From Phyllostachys edulis (Eukaryota > Streptophyta > Magnoliopsida > Poales > Poaceae), in NCBI GenBank assembly GCA_036346405.1, contig CM070546.1, forward strand, positions 107,142,826-107,206,825: a DNA stretch of 64,000 nucleotides, read 5' to 3'. Below, piece after piece: positions 11,650 to 22,535 of this stretch. A model generated the notes under the pieces. It was not told the DNA's origin, searched no databases, and was given only the letters and a program-made list of their open reading frames with translations. Position 1 is the stretch's first letter. Every line of letters starts with the position of its first letter. The translations under genes were made by a program, and so were the position numbers.

Positions 11650-12090
11650 TCATTGTCTTCATCTCTGCTAGCGGAGGTCAAGGGAGTACGGCGGTGTCGG
11701 GTGGGGGTTGAGGGAGGCTGGCAAAGGACGACGACCGATGGAGGTTGAGGGAGGACGGCGGCTTCGGACGCGGGATCGAGGGAGGACGGCGGTCTCGAGC
11801 AGAGGTTGAGGGAGGCCGGCGAAGGACAACGCCTGGTGGAGATCGAGGGACGACGGTGGCGTCGGGAGCGAGGTCGAGGGAGGCCGACAGAGGTCGACGA
11901 AGGATTGTGGCGTCGGGCAAGGGATGGACAACAAAGAGGCGAAGAAGGCGGCATCGAGAGTCGAGGCGGTGTCGAGCGAGGCCATGGCGGCAGGCGAGGT
12001 TGAGTGGCGGCGTTGAAATTTTGGGGCGTCGAGCCCTAATCGAGGCAGGTGGGGTGCGGGAGCCGAGTCAGAATAGAAATTCTGGGTGAG
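11650..12090. repeat. GC-rich block of degenerate repeats, left arm
   Basis: Read on the minus strand, this is a run of units of roughly 25-50 bp such as GCCTCCCTCAACC..GCCGTCCTCCC. Open frames on several strands and frames follow from the repeat composition and should not be taken as genes. The right arm carries the inverted partner at 12796-13247. Confidence 0.6.
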
Positions 12091-13493
12091 GAGGAGGAAC
12101 GATGAGAAAAAATGAAAGGATTTCGACTTATATACGATGTCATTTGGTGGGTAATTTTAGCGAAGTTTAGTGGCAAATGGTTATTCTATCCTGTAAAAGC
12201 TTTAAAAAGGCACCCCTTCCGCAGCTTTTGGCTTATAGGCTTAAAGTGGTTTAATTTTTTCATAAGCCCGTTGGAAAAAGCCACTTATTTGTTTAGATTT
12301 TGACTTTTTTTTGCTTTTAAGCCAACGAAAAAGGCTAAACAAACAGCGCAATAGAGAATATATCATTTGAGGAATACGAATTAATCTCGATAAAAGGTTT
12401 GAAATTCAATTATAATTCGTATTCCTCAAATGATATATTCTCTATTGCGCTCCTGGACCATATCGGCTGGCAAGCTAATGCATCAATGCCTTCCATACCG
12501 GATTAATTCATATTCCTCAAATGATATATTCTCTATTGCGCTGTTTGTTCAGCCTTTTTCGTTCGCTTAAAAGCAAAAAAAGTCAAAATCTAAACAAATA
12601 AGTGGCTTTTTCCAACGGGCTTATGAAAAAATTAAACCACTTTAAGCCTATAAGCCAAAAGCTGTGGAAGGGGTGCCTTTTTAAAGCTTTTACGGGATAG
12701 AATAACCATTTGCCACTAAACTTTGCTGAAATTACCACCAAATGACATCGTATATAAGTCAAAATCCTTTCATTTTTTCTCATCGTTCCTCCTCCTCACC
12801 CGGAATTTCTATTCTGACTCGGCTCCCGCACCCCACCTGCCTCGATTAGGGCTCGACGCCCCCAGCCCAACGTCGCCACCAACCCTCGCCCGTCGCCGCC
12901 GCGTCCCCTCGCCCGACACCGCCTCGTACCCTCGCCTGATGCCGCCCTTCCCTCGCCCTTTGTTGTCCATCCCTTGCCCGACGCCACAATCCTTCGTCGA
13001 CCTCGTCGGCCTCCCTCGACCTCGCTCCCGACGCCACCGTCATCCCTCGATCTCTGCCAGGCGTCGTCCTCCGCCGGCCTCCCTCAACCTTCGCTCGAGA
13101 CCGCCGTCCTCCCTCGACCCCGCGCCCGACGCCGCCGTCCTCCCTCAACCTCCGTCGGTCGTCGTCCTTTGCCAGCCTCCCTCAACCCCCACCCGACACC
13201 GCCGTACTCCCTTGACCTCCGCTAGCAGACATGAAGACAATGAATGAAAGATAGTTGGCCCAGGAGGATGTTTGATCTCAAGATGAACAAGGATTAGGAC
13301 TATTTTGGTGTCCTTTTTTAATTTGAAAACTATTCAGTAATGTCGTTCATAATTTATTGAGAAGTGATGATTATGTAATGGAGTTGAAACTATTCAGTAT
13401 TATTGTTACCTTCTAATGTGTGATCATGTGTTCTCACTTATATCATGTCATAATGTCGTGTTCTAGTTTGCTGATCATTGTTATTATTTGTAG

Positions 13494-13916
13494 ATGATCT
13501 CATCAAGTGACATTGATGATTCAACCACTGAGAGCGATTTTAGTGAAGGTGATGTCGAAAAAACTGAAAAAATACCTAGGATACATGGCGCGCGTGGTTT
13601 GGTTATGTGCATTAGAAACGACAGCATGCACGAATCAACAAACCGAAAAAAACACATAGGATACATTTGCACCTTTTTGAAATTAGAAAAAAGGTGGATC
13701 ATAACGAAGTTAGTCTTGGCAGCCCATTGGTGCCTTCCCATTGTCCCCTGCAAACCCGCGGACACGTCCAGTCCCGAAGGCAGCCCTGTACTACAAGACG
13801 GGTTGGAAGATGGAATGATGCTAGCAGAACGTAAGACCAAATCAATCATTAGAATGCAAAATGAACATAACTTACCTCTTCGATCCGCAGTGCACCCGGG
13901 TGACGGGGAGCGCTAG
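13494..13916 (+). other. Unrecognised ORF (140 codons) in the right palindrome arm
   Basis: This is the inverted partner of the 10980-11399 ORF. The two differ mainly in one cluster around 13740-13790, where the peptide changes from RRPWTRPAPKAY to a quite different stretch, while the rest is nearly identical. No function can be assigned. Confidence 0.25.
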
Positions 13917-13983
13917 GACGGCCGCTAGTCTCAATAGTAGGAACCTTGTCCTCCACCACCACCCTGCTATCTTGGGCTCCACC

Positions 13984-16036
13984 TGTAACACCCTGGTTAT
14001 ACGGAAGCCAAGATGCTACCTAGACTTCTAACACAAATCAACAGAATAAATGATTTCCATCAATTTAACATCTATAGACAACTAACTTCAACACACATGG
14101 TTACTATTAAATTAAACAACATAAATTTCAGCAAGTATATAAACGCTAAATCTTATATCACAACAATTCATTCAAGAGGAATAATATCAAGAATATTACG
14201 GTAAATGTAAACCATTAACTAGTGCAAACAGAACTTAGAGACGATCAATAGAAGACACTATGAACAATTATTACAAGCCATAGCTCTCAATTAAATAGTA
14301 GTCACAGAATTATTATCTAATTTGTGAAATAAGTGATAGCGTGTGTTTCTCCATGTGACTACTCCCTCCCAAAGCATGTTGACTTCAAAGTTTACCTAAA
14401 AAAAAAATTACAAGAGTGAGTCCACGACTCAGCAAATACAATTGAACAACATGGAAAGCATTGAATCAAGTACATATCATTCACAATATTTAGAATACAT
14501 AAGAACTGATATGCACTTTATGTAGGTACTTGAATGGACTGAATATGAGTTCGGATGAAGAAGAATGAACTCTCGAAAAATTTGCCGAGAAAAGAAAACA
14601 GAGAAATAAAAGAATATTCCTTCGGCTGAAAAATAAAAAGAAAAAGATACAAGTGGGACCCACTATCCCACTTGTAAGTCAAAGAAAGGGAAAGAAAGCG
14701 AATAACACGTGGGACCGAAGTGGAGGAGAGAGGCACTAACGAGGGGGTCCACATGTAAGGGAGAGAGAGACTACAGAGAGGAAAATAGGGGAACATTGGC
14801 AGCGGCTCTGGCGCACAGCTGTGGCGATGAATGACAGCGAGGGAGCTACCGATGATGGCAAAAACAGAACCCTCAAAATGAGGCAAACCTTTGGCCGGCA
14901 AGGGCAGCATCGAGGCGGCGATGGAGAAGAACACGGGCTCGCGGCGGCAACGATGATTCAACGACGCCCGAGCGAAACCAAGGGAAGCATGGGCTTGGCA
15001 GCGAGTATCATAATGGGCGACTCGGGGTAGCCAGAGGATGACGGGAACAACGGCGTGACGGCGACCGGCGGTGGAGATTAAGGGCGACGATGACCGCTCA
15101 TCATGGCGACAAAGAGATGACGAGGAGTTGGGGGATCAAAAGAGGAAGGTGAGGGACACGAGGTGACGTGCACAGGGAGGCAAGGAGATGCACAGTCGGT
15201 GAGATCGGGGACGGAGGCGGTGGCCGGAGTTGAGGAAGAAGGTGGCAACAGCGACTCGGCGAGCTCCCGGGGACAAAGAAGAGAGCACTAGCTAGAACGC
15301 AGCGAGACGAAGTCAATGGCGGCGACGGCATAGACAGAGGAGCAACGACGGCAACGGAACGAGCGATGAGGTGCTTGTGGTGCCTTCTTCGGCAAAAATC
15401 CGGCAAAAGGAAGATGAAATCAGCGAGGGTGAGCTGGGCAAACGGAAGAGGAGGACGGCATGACGATTTTGACGTGGATGGTGCGCTTAAAAAGGCACGA
15501 GAAAGGAATATCCAGAGGGAGGATGGCGGCGCATCCGGCTTGGACACGGACATGGACATGAAGTCCTGTGCGAGGTGGAAGGAGACGCTGACGGGTGGGA
15601 CCCGCGGGACAAAGAGAGGAGGGAGGAGGCTGATGGGCGGGCACACTAGGCTGGAAAAGAAAAAGCGGGTTGGGCTGGTAGCGGAAGAAACTGGGCCGGA
15701 GGAAAAGAAAACGGCCCAGGAAGGAAAAAGGAAATGGCCCAAAGGAAAATCCAGAAATGAAAAGATTTTTGAATTTCAAAAAAGGATTAAATAAAACCGA
15801 GCTCAAAGAAATAGCAAATAAACTCCAAAAATTCACCAAAATAAATCCAGAAAATACTCTGGAACTCAAGGAACCGAAATAAAATGGTTTTGAATTTAAT
15901 TGAAGTTTAAATTATTCACATTGAATGATTTTAATTTCTAAAAATTCAAATTAAGTTTTAACTTAAACAAGAAAATTCAAATGGTTATTTTTATTTTAAA
16001 AGACTATAAAAGAACTCCCAATTTTGGGATGTTACA
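13984..16036 (-). mobile_element. LTR on the minus strand with a replaced 5' part
   Basis: Read on the minus strand it begins TGTAACATCCCAAAAT at 16036 and ends GGGTGTTACA at 13984. It is then followed by GGTGGAGCCC, exactly the junction found at the left solo LTR. The last 545 bases match that LTR, but the 1.5 kb upstream (14529-16036) is unrelated to the left LTR's first 447 bases. The 5 bases beyond 16036 (ATATC) do not match GGTGG. ORFs at 14518-14961, 15101-15742 and 15366-15869 lie in this LTR and are not supported as genes. Confidence 0.65.
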
Positions 16037-16075
16037 ATATCACAGCTATGAGTTGGCCCTAAAGGTTCCAAAATC

Positions 16076-16396
16076 GATTTTTTATATTAATTAATCATTT
16101 TTTTAACTTTATTTCCAATTCTGACCCTTTTAGTCACGCCACCATCCGTAGCGTGACAAAACAGCGCTGTCACGCCAGCCCATATCTGAGCAAGCTCTTG
16201 TCACGCCACGGGTGGTGGCGTGACAGTGTTATTTGATCACGCCACGAGCAGTGGCGTGACAAAAAGTGCTATTTAGCGGACTTATCCTATAGCGTGACAG
16301 CGTTATTTTATCACATCACCACCAGCGTTGTTTTGAGTTAGAATTAGAAATAAAGTTCGTCAGGGTTAACTTTAAAATAAAATTTAAAAAAAGTTC
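16076..16396. mobile_element. MULE-type MITE (copy A), 321 bp
   Basis: Long terminal inverted repeats carry ...TAACTTTATTTCCAATTCTGACCC next to CACGCCAC palindromes, as in MULE1. The flanking 9-mers TCCAAAATC and TCGAGAATC agree at 7 of 9 positions, which suggests an older insertion. The interior consists of TGTCACGCCA..TGGCGTGACA units and codes for nothing. Confidence 0.75.
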
Positions 16397-16644
16397 TCGA
16401 GAATCGTAGTGCATGTTCGCTATAAATACGCCTTGGTAAGCTCTGAACATACAGGATTGATTGGATTTGACTATGATCGGTTCTTAATTAATCCATTTCG
16501 TTCTTGTACTTTTCATGGTCTGTGATGCACAATCATTGACTATTTATGAATGTACATGACTAGGAGAATGTTGCTTGCATAGCTGTGTATATGCCTTCAA
16601 ATGTAATAGCTAGCCAGCCCACCTTAGATTTGTGTTTGGGCAGA

Positions 16645-17025
16645 GAACTTTTTTTTTATTAATTAATCATTTTTTAATTTATATTTTAAAGTTAACCTCC
16701 GGCAAACTTTATTTCTAATTCTGACCTTTTTGGTCACGTCACCACCTGTAGCGTGATAAAATAACGCTGTCACGCCATATAATAAGTCTGCTAAATAGCA
16801 CCTTTTGTTTTGCCACTGGTCGTGGCGTGACCAAACAACACTGTCACGCCACCACCGTCACGGGTGGTAGCGTGACAAGAGCTTGTCCAGATATATGCTA
16901 ACGTGACAGCGTTGTTTTGTCACGCTACGGGTGGTGGCGTGATCAAAATGATCAGAATTAAAAATAAAGTTCACAGGGTTAACTTTAAAATAAAATTAAA
17001 AAGAATTAATTAATAAAAAAAATTC
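16645..17025. mobile_element. MULE-type MITE (copy B), 381 bp, exact 9-bp TSD
   Basis: Both ends read GAAnTTTTTTT and share about 100 bp of inverted terminal sequence with MULE1. The direct repeat TTGGGCAGA occurs at 16636-16644 and 17026-17034, a perfect 9-bp target-site duplication of the Mutator type. The interior is an array of GTCACGCC/GGCGTGAC palindromes without coding capacity. Confidence 0.92.
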
Positions 17026-17034
17026 TTGGGCAGA

Positions 17035-18070
17035 AGCAGCGGCTGGGCATACATACACATAGGAAAAGATTGATGACACTGTTTAAGCAGCAGATACCAC
17101 ACTTAATGTTTGTAAACAAATGTGAAAAATATGATTTACAGGACATCTTCAATCATTGTAAGTTGGCACTAAATGAAGTGCATCAACAAATACTCTTAAT
17201 ACGTATAAAGAAATGTGAAAAATATGATTTCAGGATATCTTCAATCATTCTAAGACTACTAAATCAAGCGCATCCAACAATTTGGGGAAGGAAATCCTCT
17301 GAGGCCCTCCCCCAGGGCCGCTGGATCAGGGAGAGGGGGTGAGATGAACGGTCGGATGGAAAGATCTCACGGAAAGGTCCCGTCCCACCCCATTTTTTTT
17401 CCCCACAATTTGGAGTGTCAAGACTCTGGCATAAGAAATGGAGAACCCTTTTCATCAGAAGGCATCCGTTTGCCATCTCAAGCACAACCACAATTTTATT
17501 CAGAGAACTCAACTAAGTGGCCCACGCAGTTACGCCGTCTATACTTTGAAACTTCAACTCAGATAATCAATTAACATCACGAGTTCATGACTACAAGTGC
17601 TATCTAGATGGTTACCCAAAATCTTGATTTGCTTGGTGCCTAAAAACAGTATTTGCGCCGAAAGTTTGATTCCCCTTTTTTTCTGCGAGGAAAAGTTCGA
17701 TTCCATTGATATTAAACAAACCGATCTTAGCTCATCAGTTGAGTGTTCAACCGTAACTTCTTGGCGTGGAAATTTGATTCCTCAGATTCCTGGTTGATTA
17801 ATTTGCCAGGGAGCAATTTGCTGATCTAATTGCGCAGGAATTAGAAACACATCGTGGTAGCTTGTGCGCTGCACGAACTCAAGTATAACTTGCTGGCTAG
17901 AATAAAATAAGTAAATGGTCAATTTAAGAAACAGTATTTGTTGGTTGAGGTATGTATCACTTAGCTGGTCTTGTTACCTGGCTCATAAAGGGGTGACAGC
18001 AAATGGGGATTGTCATGTGCCAGGTGGACACAATTTTTGTTATTCAAGACAAAGCGGAGGGCCTATATGT
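17035..18070. other. No gene supported; contains a 75-bp duplicated segment
   Basis: A segment with ATGTGAAAAATATGATTT occurs at 17114-17189 and again, diverged, at 17207-17280. The remainder, including a GC-rich stretch at 17290-17400, shows no recognisable gene. Confidence 0.5.
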
Positions 18071-18079
18071 TTTAAAATT

Positions 18080-18352
18080 GAATTTTTTATTATTTAATAC
18101 TTTTTTTAATTTTATTTTAAAATTAACCCCTCGTCAACTTTATTTCCAATTCTGACTCCTTTGGCCACGCCACCAGCCGTGGCGTGACAAATCAACTCTG
18201 TCACGCCAGATGCAGCGGCGTAACAAAACATGCCACACAAGCCCTCGCCGCGCGCCATGCCAGCATGGAGGGCTTGCATGGCATCTATCACGTCATATCA
18301 CATGGCGTGACAAGGATGTCTTGTCACGCCCCGAGACTTGACGTGACAGTGG
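18080..18352 (+). repeat. MULE1 left terminal inverted repeat
   Basis: It starts GAATTTTTTATT, passes AACTTTATTTCCAATTCTGAC and continues into repeated GTCACGCCA/TGGCGTGAC palindromes. It pairs with 33620-33893. The palindromes could be transposase-binding sites, which is an inference from their repetition in all copies. Confidence 0.85.
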
Positions 18353-18359
18353 GTGACTT

Positions 18360-19790
18360 AAGTGCGGCTGCCGCTCCAGTTCCTCATTTTTTTCTCCATC
18401 TCATCCCCGCCGCTCCGCCGCTCCGACTTCTCTCCTCCCCAAATCCATCCTCGCCTTGCCAGTGCTGCTCTCCCGCTGGTCCCCCATAGTGAGCTCGACC
18501 CGCCAAGATCCTCCCATGTTGTCCTCCTACTTGCACCAGCATTCTCCCCATGGTGGCCCGGCTCTCCTGCTCGGCTTCCTCCTCACAAGATCATGACAGT
18601 CGAGTCACCCCACCTCCCGCCCATGACGAGTCCGGCGACCACCGGCCATCCTCCCTCCAACAGGCGTCGTCCTCCCCGGCGCGGGCTTCTCCCCCACCGG
18701 TTCTCCCCCACTGGCTCTCCTCCCCAGCAAGATTCATGCTTGATCTGTGATTGAAACATAAGAAAAGTATGTTATGCTTCAAGAGATCCTAGTTTCACCA
18801 TTATTTTTTCTGTGATTGAGTAGTTGTTTAATCTCTAGTCCTAGAGATATTGCATTCATGCTTGATCAATGATGATTTAGTCTAAATACTGAAATTGATG
18901 TGATAAAAGGATTTTAGACTTGAGCTCTAATTGGATTACATACTACTGTCTCTTGTGTTTTGCCAGTTTATTACTTTCGTGTGGATCAGATTGTTTTGAA
19001 CCTCCTGGTTCTGGAGATTTTCATCAATTCAATTTGTCCGACACTCCTGTTAGCAAATTGTTGTTATTACTGATCTTGTGATCTAGTTCTGTGAATATTC
19101 TGGAGTATTGTTATGTGATCTCCAGTCTGGCCGAAAGTATATCCTGTAGTCGCTTGTTTGAGACTTTGAGATAGATTAGTATAGTATTGTTTAGAGCTCA
19201 AAGTTTAAATCAATATTGTCATATTCAATTGATAAAGAGTAGACACTAAAGTGCTGTGATGGCCAAGGTTAATCCTTGTGTAACTAGCCTTCTGAGAGCC
19301 ATATTCATACAATTAAATCTGAGCTATATGCTGATGTTGTTTGTATTCAATTTGTGCATGATGAGCATTCTGTTCCATTTAGATGGCTTAAAGGCTTTTC
19401 TTAATCTTATGTCATTTTTGCCATTTAACTGGTTATAGAATTTTGCTTTATTTATAATTATTAATACTAGGATTTTTTAGATTGTTTGCTAAAACTGCGC
19501 TTTGAATTATAAACATGTTTTGGAAGTTACAGCAATAGTTATACACCTTATTTATGCTGAGGGAGTAATAGTCAATAGATACCAAACGGATCATATTTCT
19601 CAAATGAGAACATTTCAGGTTGCTGGTGGGATCACAATGCAATTAGTCTTTAGTGTAGTTTCACTTGTCGGAATTCTGTATAAATAAAAAAAAAATTAAA
19701 ATCCTATACTTATGTTTACTGGTGCATAATTTGAGGTCCAAACTCAAAACAAATAAGGTGTTGGTTAACTAGTTACAAGGTAGGACAACA
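18360..19790 (+). other. Probable MULE1 leader exon and long intron
   Basis: 18360-18750 is pyrimidine- and GC-rich with overlapping open frames but no known domain. 18750-19790 is AT-rich. MULE2 shows the same GC-rich leader followed by an AT-rich intron ahead of its transposase, so this is more likely a transcribed leader than a captured gene, though capture cannot be ruled out. Confidence 0.4.
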
Positions 19791-19989
19791 ATTTTGGTTA
19801 ACCTTCAATACGATGTCGTGCAGAATTAGTTAACCGAAAAAATTTATGAAAGGACCTGTATAGAAGAAGTGAAATAAAGGTTGACTTACCTCCTTTCTGC
19901 ATATAAGATTTTCCGAACGAGTGGTTCGTGGCACTCCGAGCATGTAGCTCTAGTGTACCTAGGAGCGAAGTCCTAGGCATTCTCAGGAA

Positions 19990-20165
19990 TGAGCCCTGAG
20001 CGGTCCCAAACACGTGGTTTGGGCGGTCTCGAGAACGGGATCTCAAGTGTACCTGGGCACGTAGATCCAAGGTAGTGTACGTCGCACTCAGAGGCAAGCT
20101 CTGAGCGGTCCCAAACACGTGGTTTGGGCGGTCTCGAGAACGGGATCTCGAGCGTGACTGAGCAC
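19990..20165 (+). repeat. Two direct copies of a G-box palindrome unit
   Basis: A block of about 50 bp containing CCCAAACACGTGGTTTGGG and GGTCTCGAGAACGGGATCTC occurs at about 19997 and again at 20113, a spacing of 116 bp and near identity. The CACGTG core is the plant G-box, and both halves of the block can fold back. It lies about 260 bp upstream of the transposase exon. Confidence 0.75.
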
Positions 20166-20419
20166 GAGAGACTCAGGTATGGATCTTTTTCCATCTCCTT
20201 GTTTCTTGGTGTTATTCGCCCACTGTGTATGGCCTAACACACCTCAAGTCATTGTGAAACGACCCGTCAATTATGCATATGTTTGTACCGTCAAACTGCT
20301 AGCATGTCTCAGGAAACTGAGCTTTTGTTATGTCCAATGTTGATTGTGATATTTCGTACTTACGGTATTTCGTCCATATGGCATGCAATACTGACTTTGC
20401 AATATTTTGTTGGATGTAG

Positions 20420-21474
20420 ATGGACAAAGTTGTACGTGTATTTACTGGTGGGGCCATTAGCCAAACTAGAAGTTCTGTCGACTTCGGCGGCATGGAAGCG
20501 ACCGTCCTTTTGTTTCGCGAATCATCGGACTTTAAAACTCTTGTGTTTAGGATTAAGCAGAGAGCGATGCAGTTATTGTGGGGTGATTGGAAGGAGGCTT
20601 ATGGTTTGCTTCCTCGAATCTTAACCGCTATGCAAGCCAAGAATCCGGGCATGGTGTTTTACCTTGGCACGGCAACCGTATAGAACTCGATGGAGGGGTT
20701 ATGAAACATTTTCTTGGGAGGGTGTATTGGTCCTTTGGGCAATGCATAGAGGCCTTCAAACATTGCAGGCCTATCTTATCTGTTGACGCTACATTCTTGA
20801 CGGCGAAGTACTATGGTGCCTTGATGTTCGCCGTGGGTATTGATGCGGAGGACCAGCTGATTCCATTAGCATTCACATTGATAGAGGGTGAGAACAATGC
20901 AAGCTGGGAATGGTTCCTAGATATACTTCATCTACGCCTCGTTGGGCCTGGACGACAGGTTTACATCGTCTCGGACAAGGACCACGACATTCTGAACGCT
21001 GTGAAGAGCAGACTTGACGGACACCTGAATGTGCTGCATAGGTGGTGCATGCGTCATTTAGCGGCTAATTTCTTTAAGCAATGCAGCAGGGAAGATCTCA
21101 CCAAAAAGTTCAAGCTATTGTGCGGATGCTTGGAGAAGAGGGAATTCAAGGTCAAGTTGACAGAGCTGAGGGGACTGACCAACGAACGGGGTAAGTCGTG
21201 GTTGGACGAGGTCTTGCAGCAGAAGGAGAAGTGGGCATAGGCATACGATAAAGATGGCTGTCGGTATGGAATGATGACAATGAACATCTCGGAGGTGTTC
21301 AACAACATTATTAAGGGCATCCGTGCGATGCCAGTATCTGCTATCTTGGAGTACTCGTTTCGAAAGACCAACTCGTACTTTGTGGATCGGTGGACCCGAG
21401 CAAGGGATGCATTCAACGCCGATGAGTGTTGGGGTGCGGCTGCTGCCAAGCACCTTGCTATCGTGGAAGTTTAG
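20420..21474 (+). pseudogene. MULE1 transposase (MURA-like), internally deleted and broken
   Basis: The exon starts right after a splice acceptor (GTTGGATGTAG|ATG). The first 47 residues match the N-terminal region of plant MURA-like proteins (MDKVVRVFTGG...VDFGGM). They are joined directly to RAMQLLWGDWKEAYG, so the Mutator DNA-binding domain is missing compared with MULE2. A frameshift near 20675 leads into the MULE DDE domain: SVDATFLTAKYYG (first Asp, 20785), VSDKDHDIL (second Asp, 20974) and CMRHLAANFFK. A TAG at 21238 replaces what is likely a Trp codon, after which the same frame continues (AYDKDGCRYG, ISEVFNNIIKG) to 21474. The C-terminal SWIM finger is absent. It cannot give a working transposase without suppression of both lesions. 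Confidence 0.9.
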
Positions 21475-21562
21475 GTTTCAGGGTTAGGGTTAGGTTTAGG
21501 TTTCAGGGTTAGGGTTAGGGTTTTTTAGATTTAGGTTCAGGGTTAGGGTTCGGCCTCATCTA
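21475..21562 (+). repeat. Interstitial telomere-like repeats
   Basis: A mix of TTTAGG, TTAGGG and TTTCAGGG units (for example GGGTTAGGGTTAGG) runs directly after the transposase stop codon. A smaller patch (GGGTTTAGGTTTAGGG) recurs at 21845-21865. These are degenerate plant-type and TTAGGG-type telomere units inside the transposon. Confidence 0.8.
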
Positions 21563-21604
21563 ACTTTCGAGTGAGCAGACAATTACAATCATTGCGGCCT
21601 CATC

Positions 21605-21845
21605 TAACTTTCAAGTTTGTTCGATGCATATAAGACCAAAGGAATTGCTTTGCGGAGTGACAAGACCACATGGGGCAGCTTTGCGCAGTGATAAGACCAA
21701 AGGAGACAGCCTTGCGTAGTGACAAGACCACATAAGGCAGCTTTGCGCAGTGACAAGACCACACGGGCCAGCTTTGTGCAGTGATAAGACCACACATGCC
21801 AGCTTTGCGCAGTGATAAGACCAAAGGAGTCAGTTTTGCGCAGCT
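21605..21845. repeat. 31-bp minisatellite, MULE1 left copy
   Basis: Seven units of about 31 bp with the core TTTGCGCAGTGACAAGACCA. Open frames on the minus strand are created by the repeat. An inverted array of the same unit lies at 31915-32125. Confidence 0.9.
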
Positions 21846-21944
21846 TAGGGTTTAGGTTTAGGGTTAGACTTTTCAGTCCAATAAGACAGCACACTACAAA
21901 GCAAGACAGGATTCTGCATGAAATTAACCACACCATGCCAACCA

Positions 21945-21965
21945 TGGGGCTTATAAAAGGGGGTT
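21945..21965 (+). promoter_or_regulatory. TATA-box candidate for the first MULE1 GRF gene
   Basis: GGCTTATAAAAGGGGG at about 21949 has the spacing expected for a plant core promoter, about 60 bp upstream of the GRF exon remnant. The preceding minisatellite and telomere-like repeats would be its upstream region. Confidence 0.4.
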
Positions 21966-22009
21966 GAACCAGACCCAACACTACACAATAGATACCTAGC
22001 TATGGACTC

Positions 22010-22375
22010 ATTCAGTCCACATACCCAGACACCGCAGCCCGGGCGTACTACACATGCGGGCACCACCTCGTAGGCGTTTCTTTCGCGCGCATCGATTTTC
22101 CTCTCCCAATGTTGAATTCTTTTAATTTTTAACTCCATCCCCACGTAATGGCAACCAGAGATGCGCTGCCACTTTTTCCAGTGGATCGACGGCCCGGAGA
22201 TGTACGACAGGGCATTTATCCAACAGAAGTACATGTTGAACTACTCGGTGCGGGCCGAGAACTTCGTGCGGTGGAAACCTTACGTACCGGACCCTGTTCA
22301 GGAGGCACCGAAGGAGCCTAGTACTCGCCCGGACATGGACAACTTCGACATACCAGCCCAACGTACCGGACATGG
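22010..22375 (+). pseudogene. GRF-type zinc-finger gene, broken (MULE1 copy 1)
   Basis: Compared with the intact version in MULE2 (35987-36473, minus strand), exon 1 survives only as 22010-22069 (QSTYPDTAARAYYTC). It is followed by a GT donor and an intron with 90 bases like the MULE2 intron. Exon 2 begins at 22161 with MRCHFFQWIDGPEMYD and continues LNYSVRAENFVRWKPYV. The upstream CxC half of the finger is missing, replaced by a new leader. The CACTA element sits at 22376. Codons continue in the same frame beyond it (31552-31660, stop TGA at 31658). GRF fingers bind single-stranded or structured nucleic acids in other proteins. The role here is unknown. Confidence 0.75.
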
Positions 22376-22535
22376 CACTACAACATAAAAGCCCTGTAGA
22401 GATGTCTATTTTATGTGTTAAAGACGTTTTCAGTCATCTCTATAGCATCGTAGAGCCGTTTTTGTAAAACATCTCTGGAGCACCTCCCCACGTACCGTGT
22501 CAAAGATCATAGAGACGTATTGTTAAGCGCGCCTA

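Larger units (their letters stand above)
10366..14528. repeat. Large inverted repeat (palindrome), arms about 2.05 kb
   Basis: The left arm (10366 to about 12395) matches the reverse complement of the right arm (about 12495 to 14528) with few differences, for example about 97 percent over the outer 230 bases that I aligned by eye. The centre (12340-12550) holds three copies of a roughly 40-bp sequence ending TTCTCTATTGCGC, two in one orientation and one inverted. Each arm runs from LTR sequence through the GGTGGAGCCC junction, an intron-like stretch, an ORF of about 140 codons and a GC-rich block to the centre. This is the main structure between 9.9 and 16 kb. Confidence 0.9.

Noticed and set aside
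11646..13247. Long Pro/Arg/Ser-rich ORFs in the palindrome arms
   Set aside because: They come from GC-rich degenerate repeats open in several frames on both strands and show no domain.
14518..15869. ORFs of 142-213 codons on both strands
   Set aside because: They lie within an LTR, have low-complexity composition, and lack any recognisable domain.
9919..16036. One complete LTR retrotransposon bounded by the two outer LTRs
   Set aside because: The LTRs face each other, their outer 5-bp flanks differ (GGTGG and ATATC), and no gag or pol lies between. The left LTR alone has a matching GGTGG on both sides.
21475..21562. True chromosome end
   Set aside because: The repeat is under 100 bp, degenerate, internal to a transposon, and followed by further element sequence.
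21600..21981. Minus-strand ORFs with repeated LSLRKA peptides
   Set aside because: They translate the 31-bp minisatellite. The unit length (not a multiple of three) makes all frames look alike.
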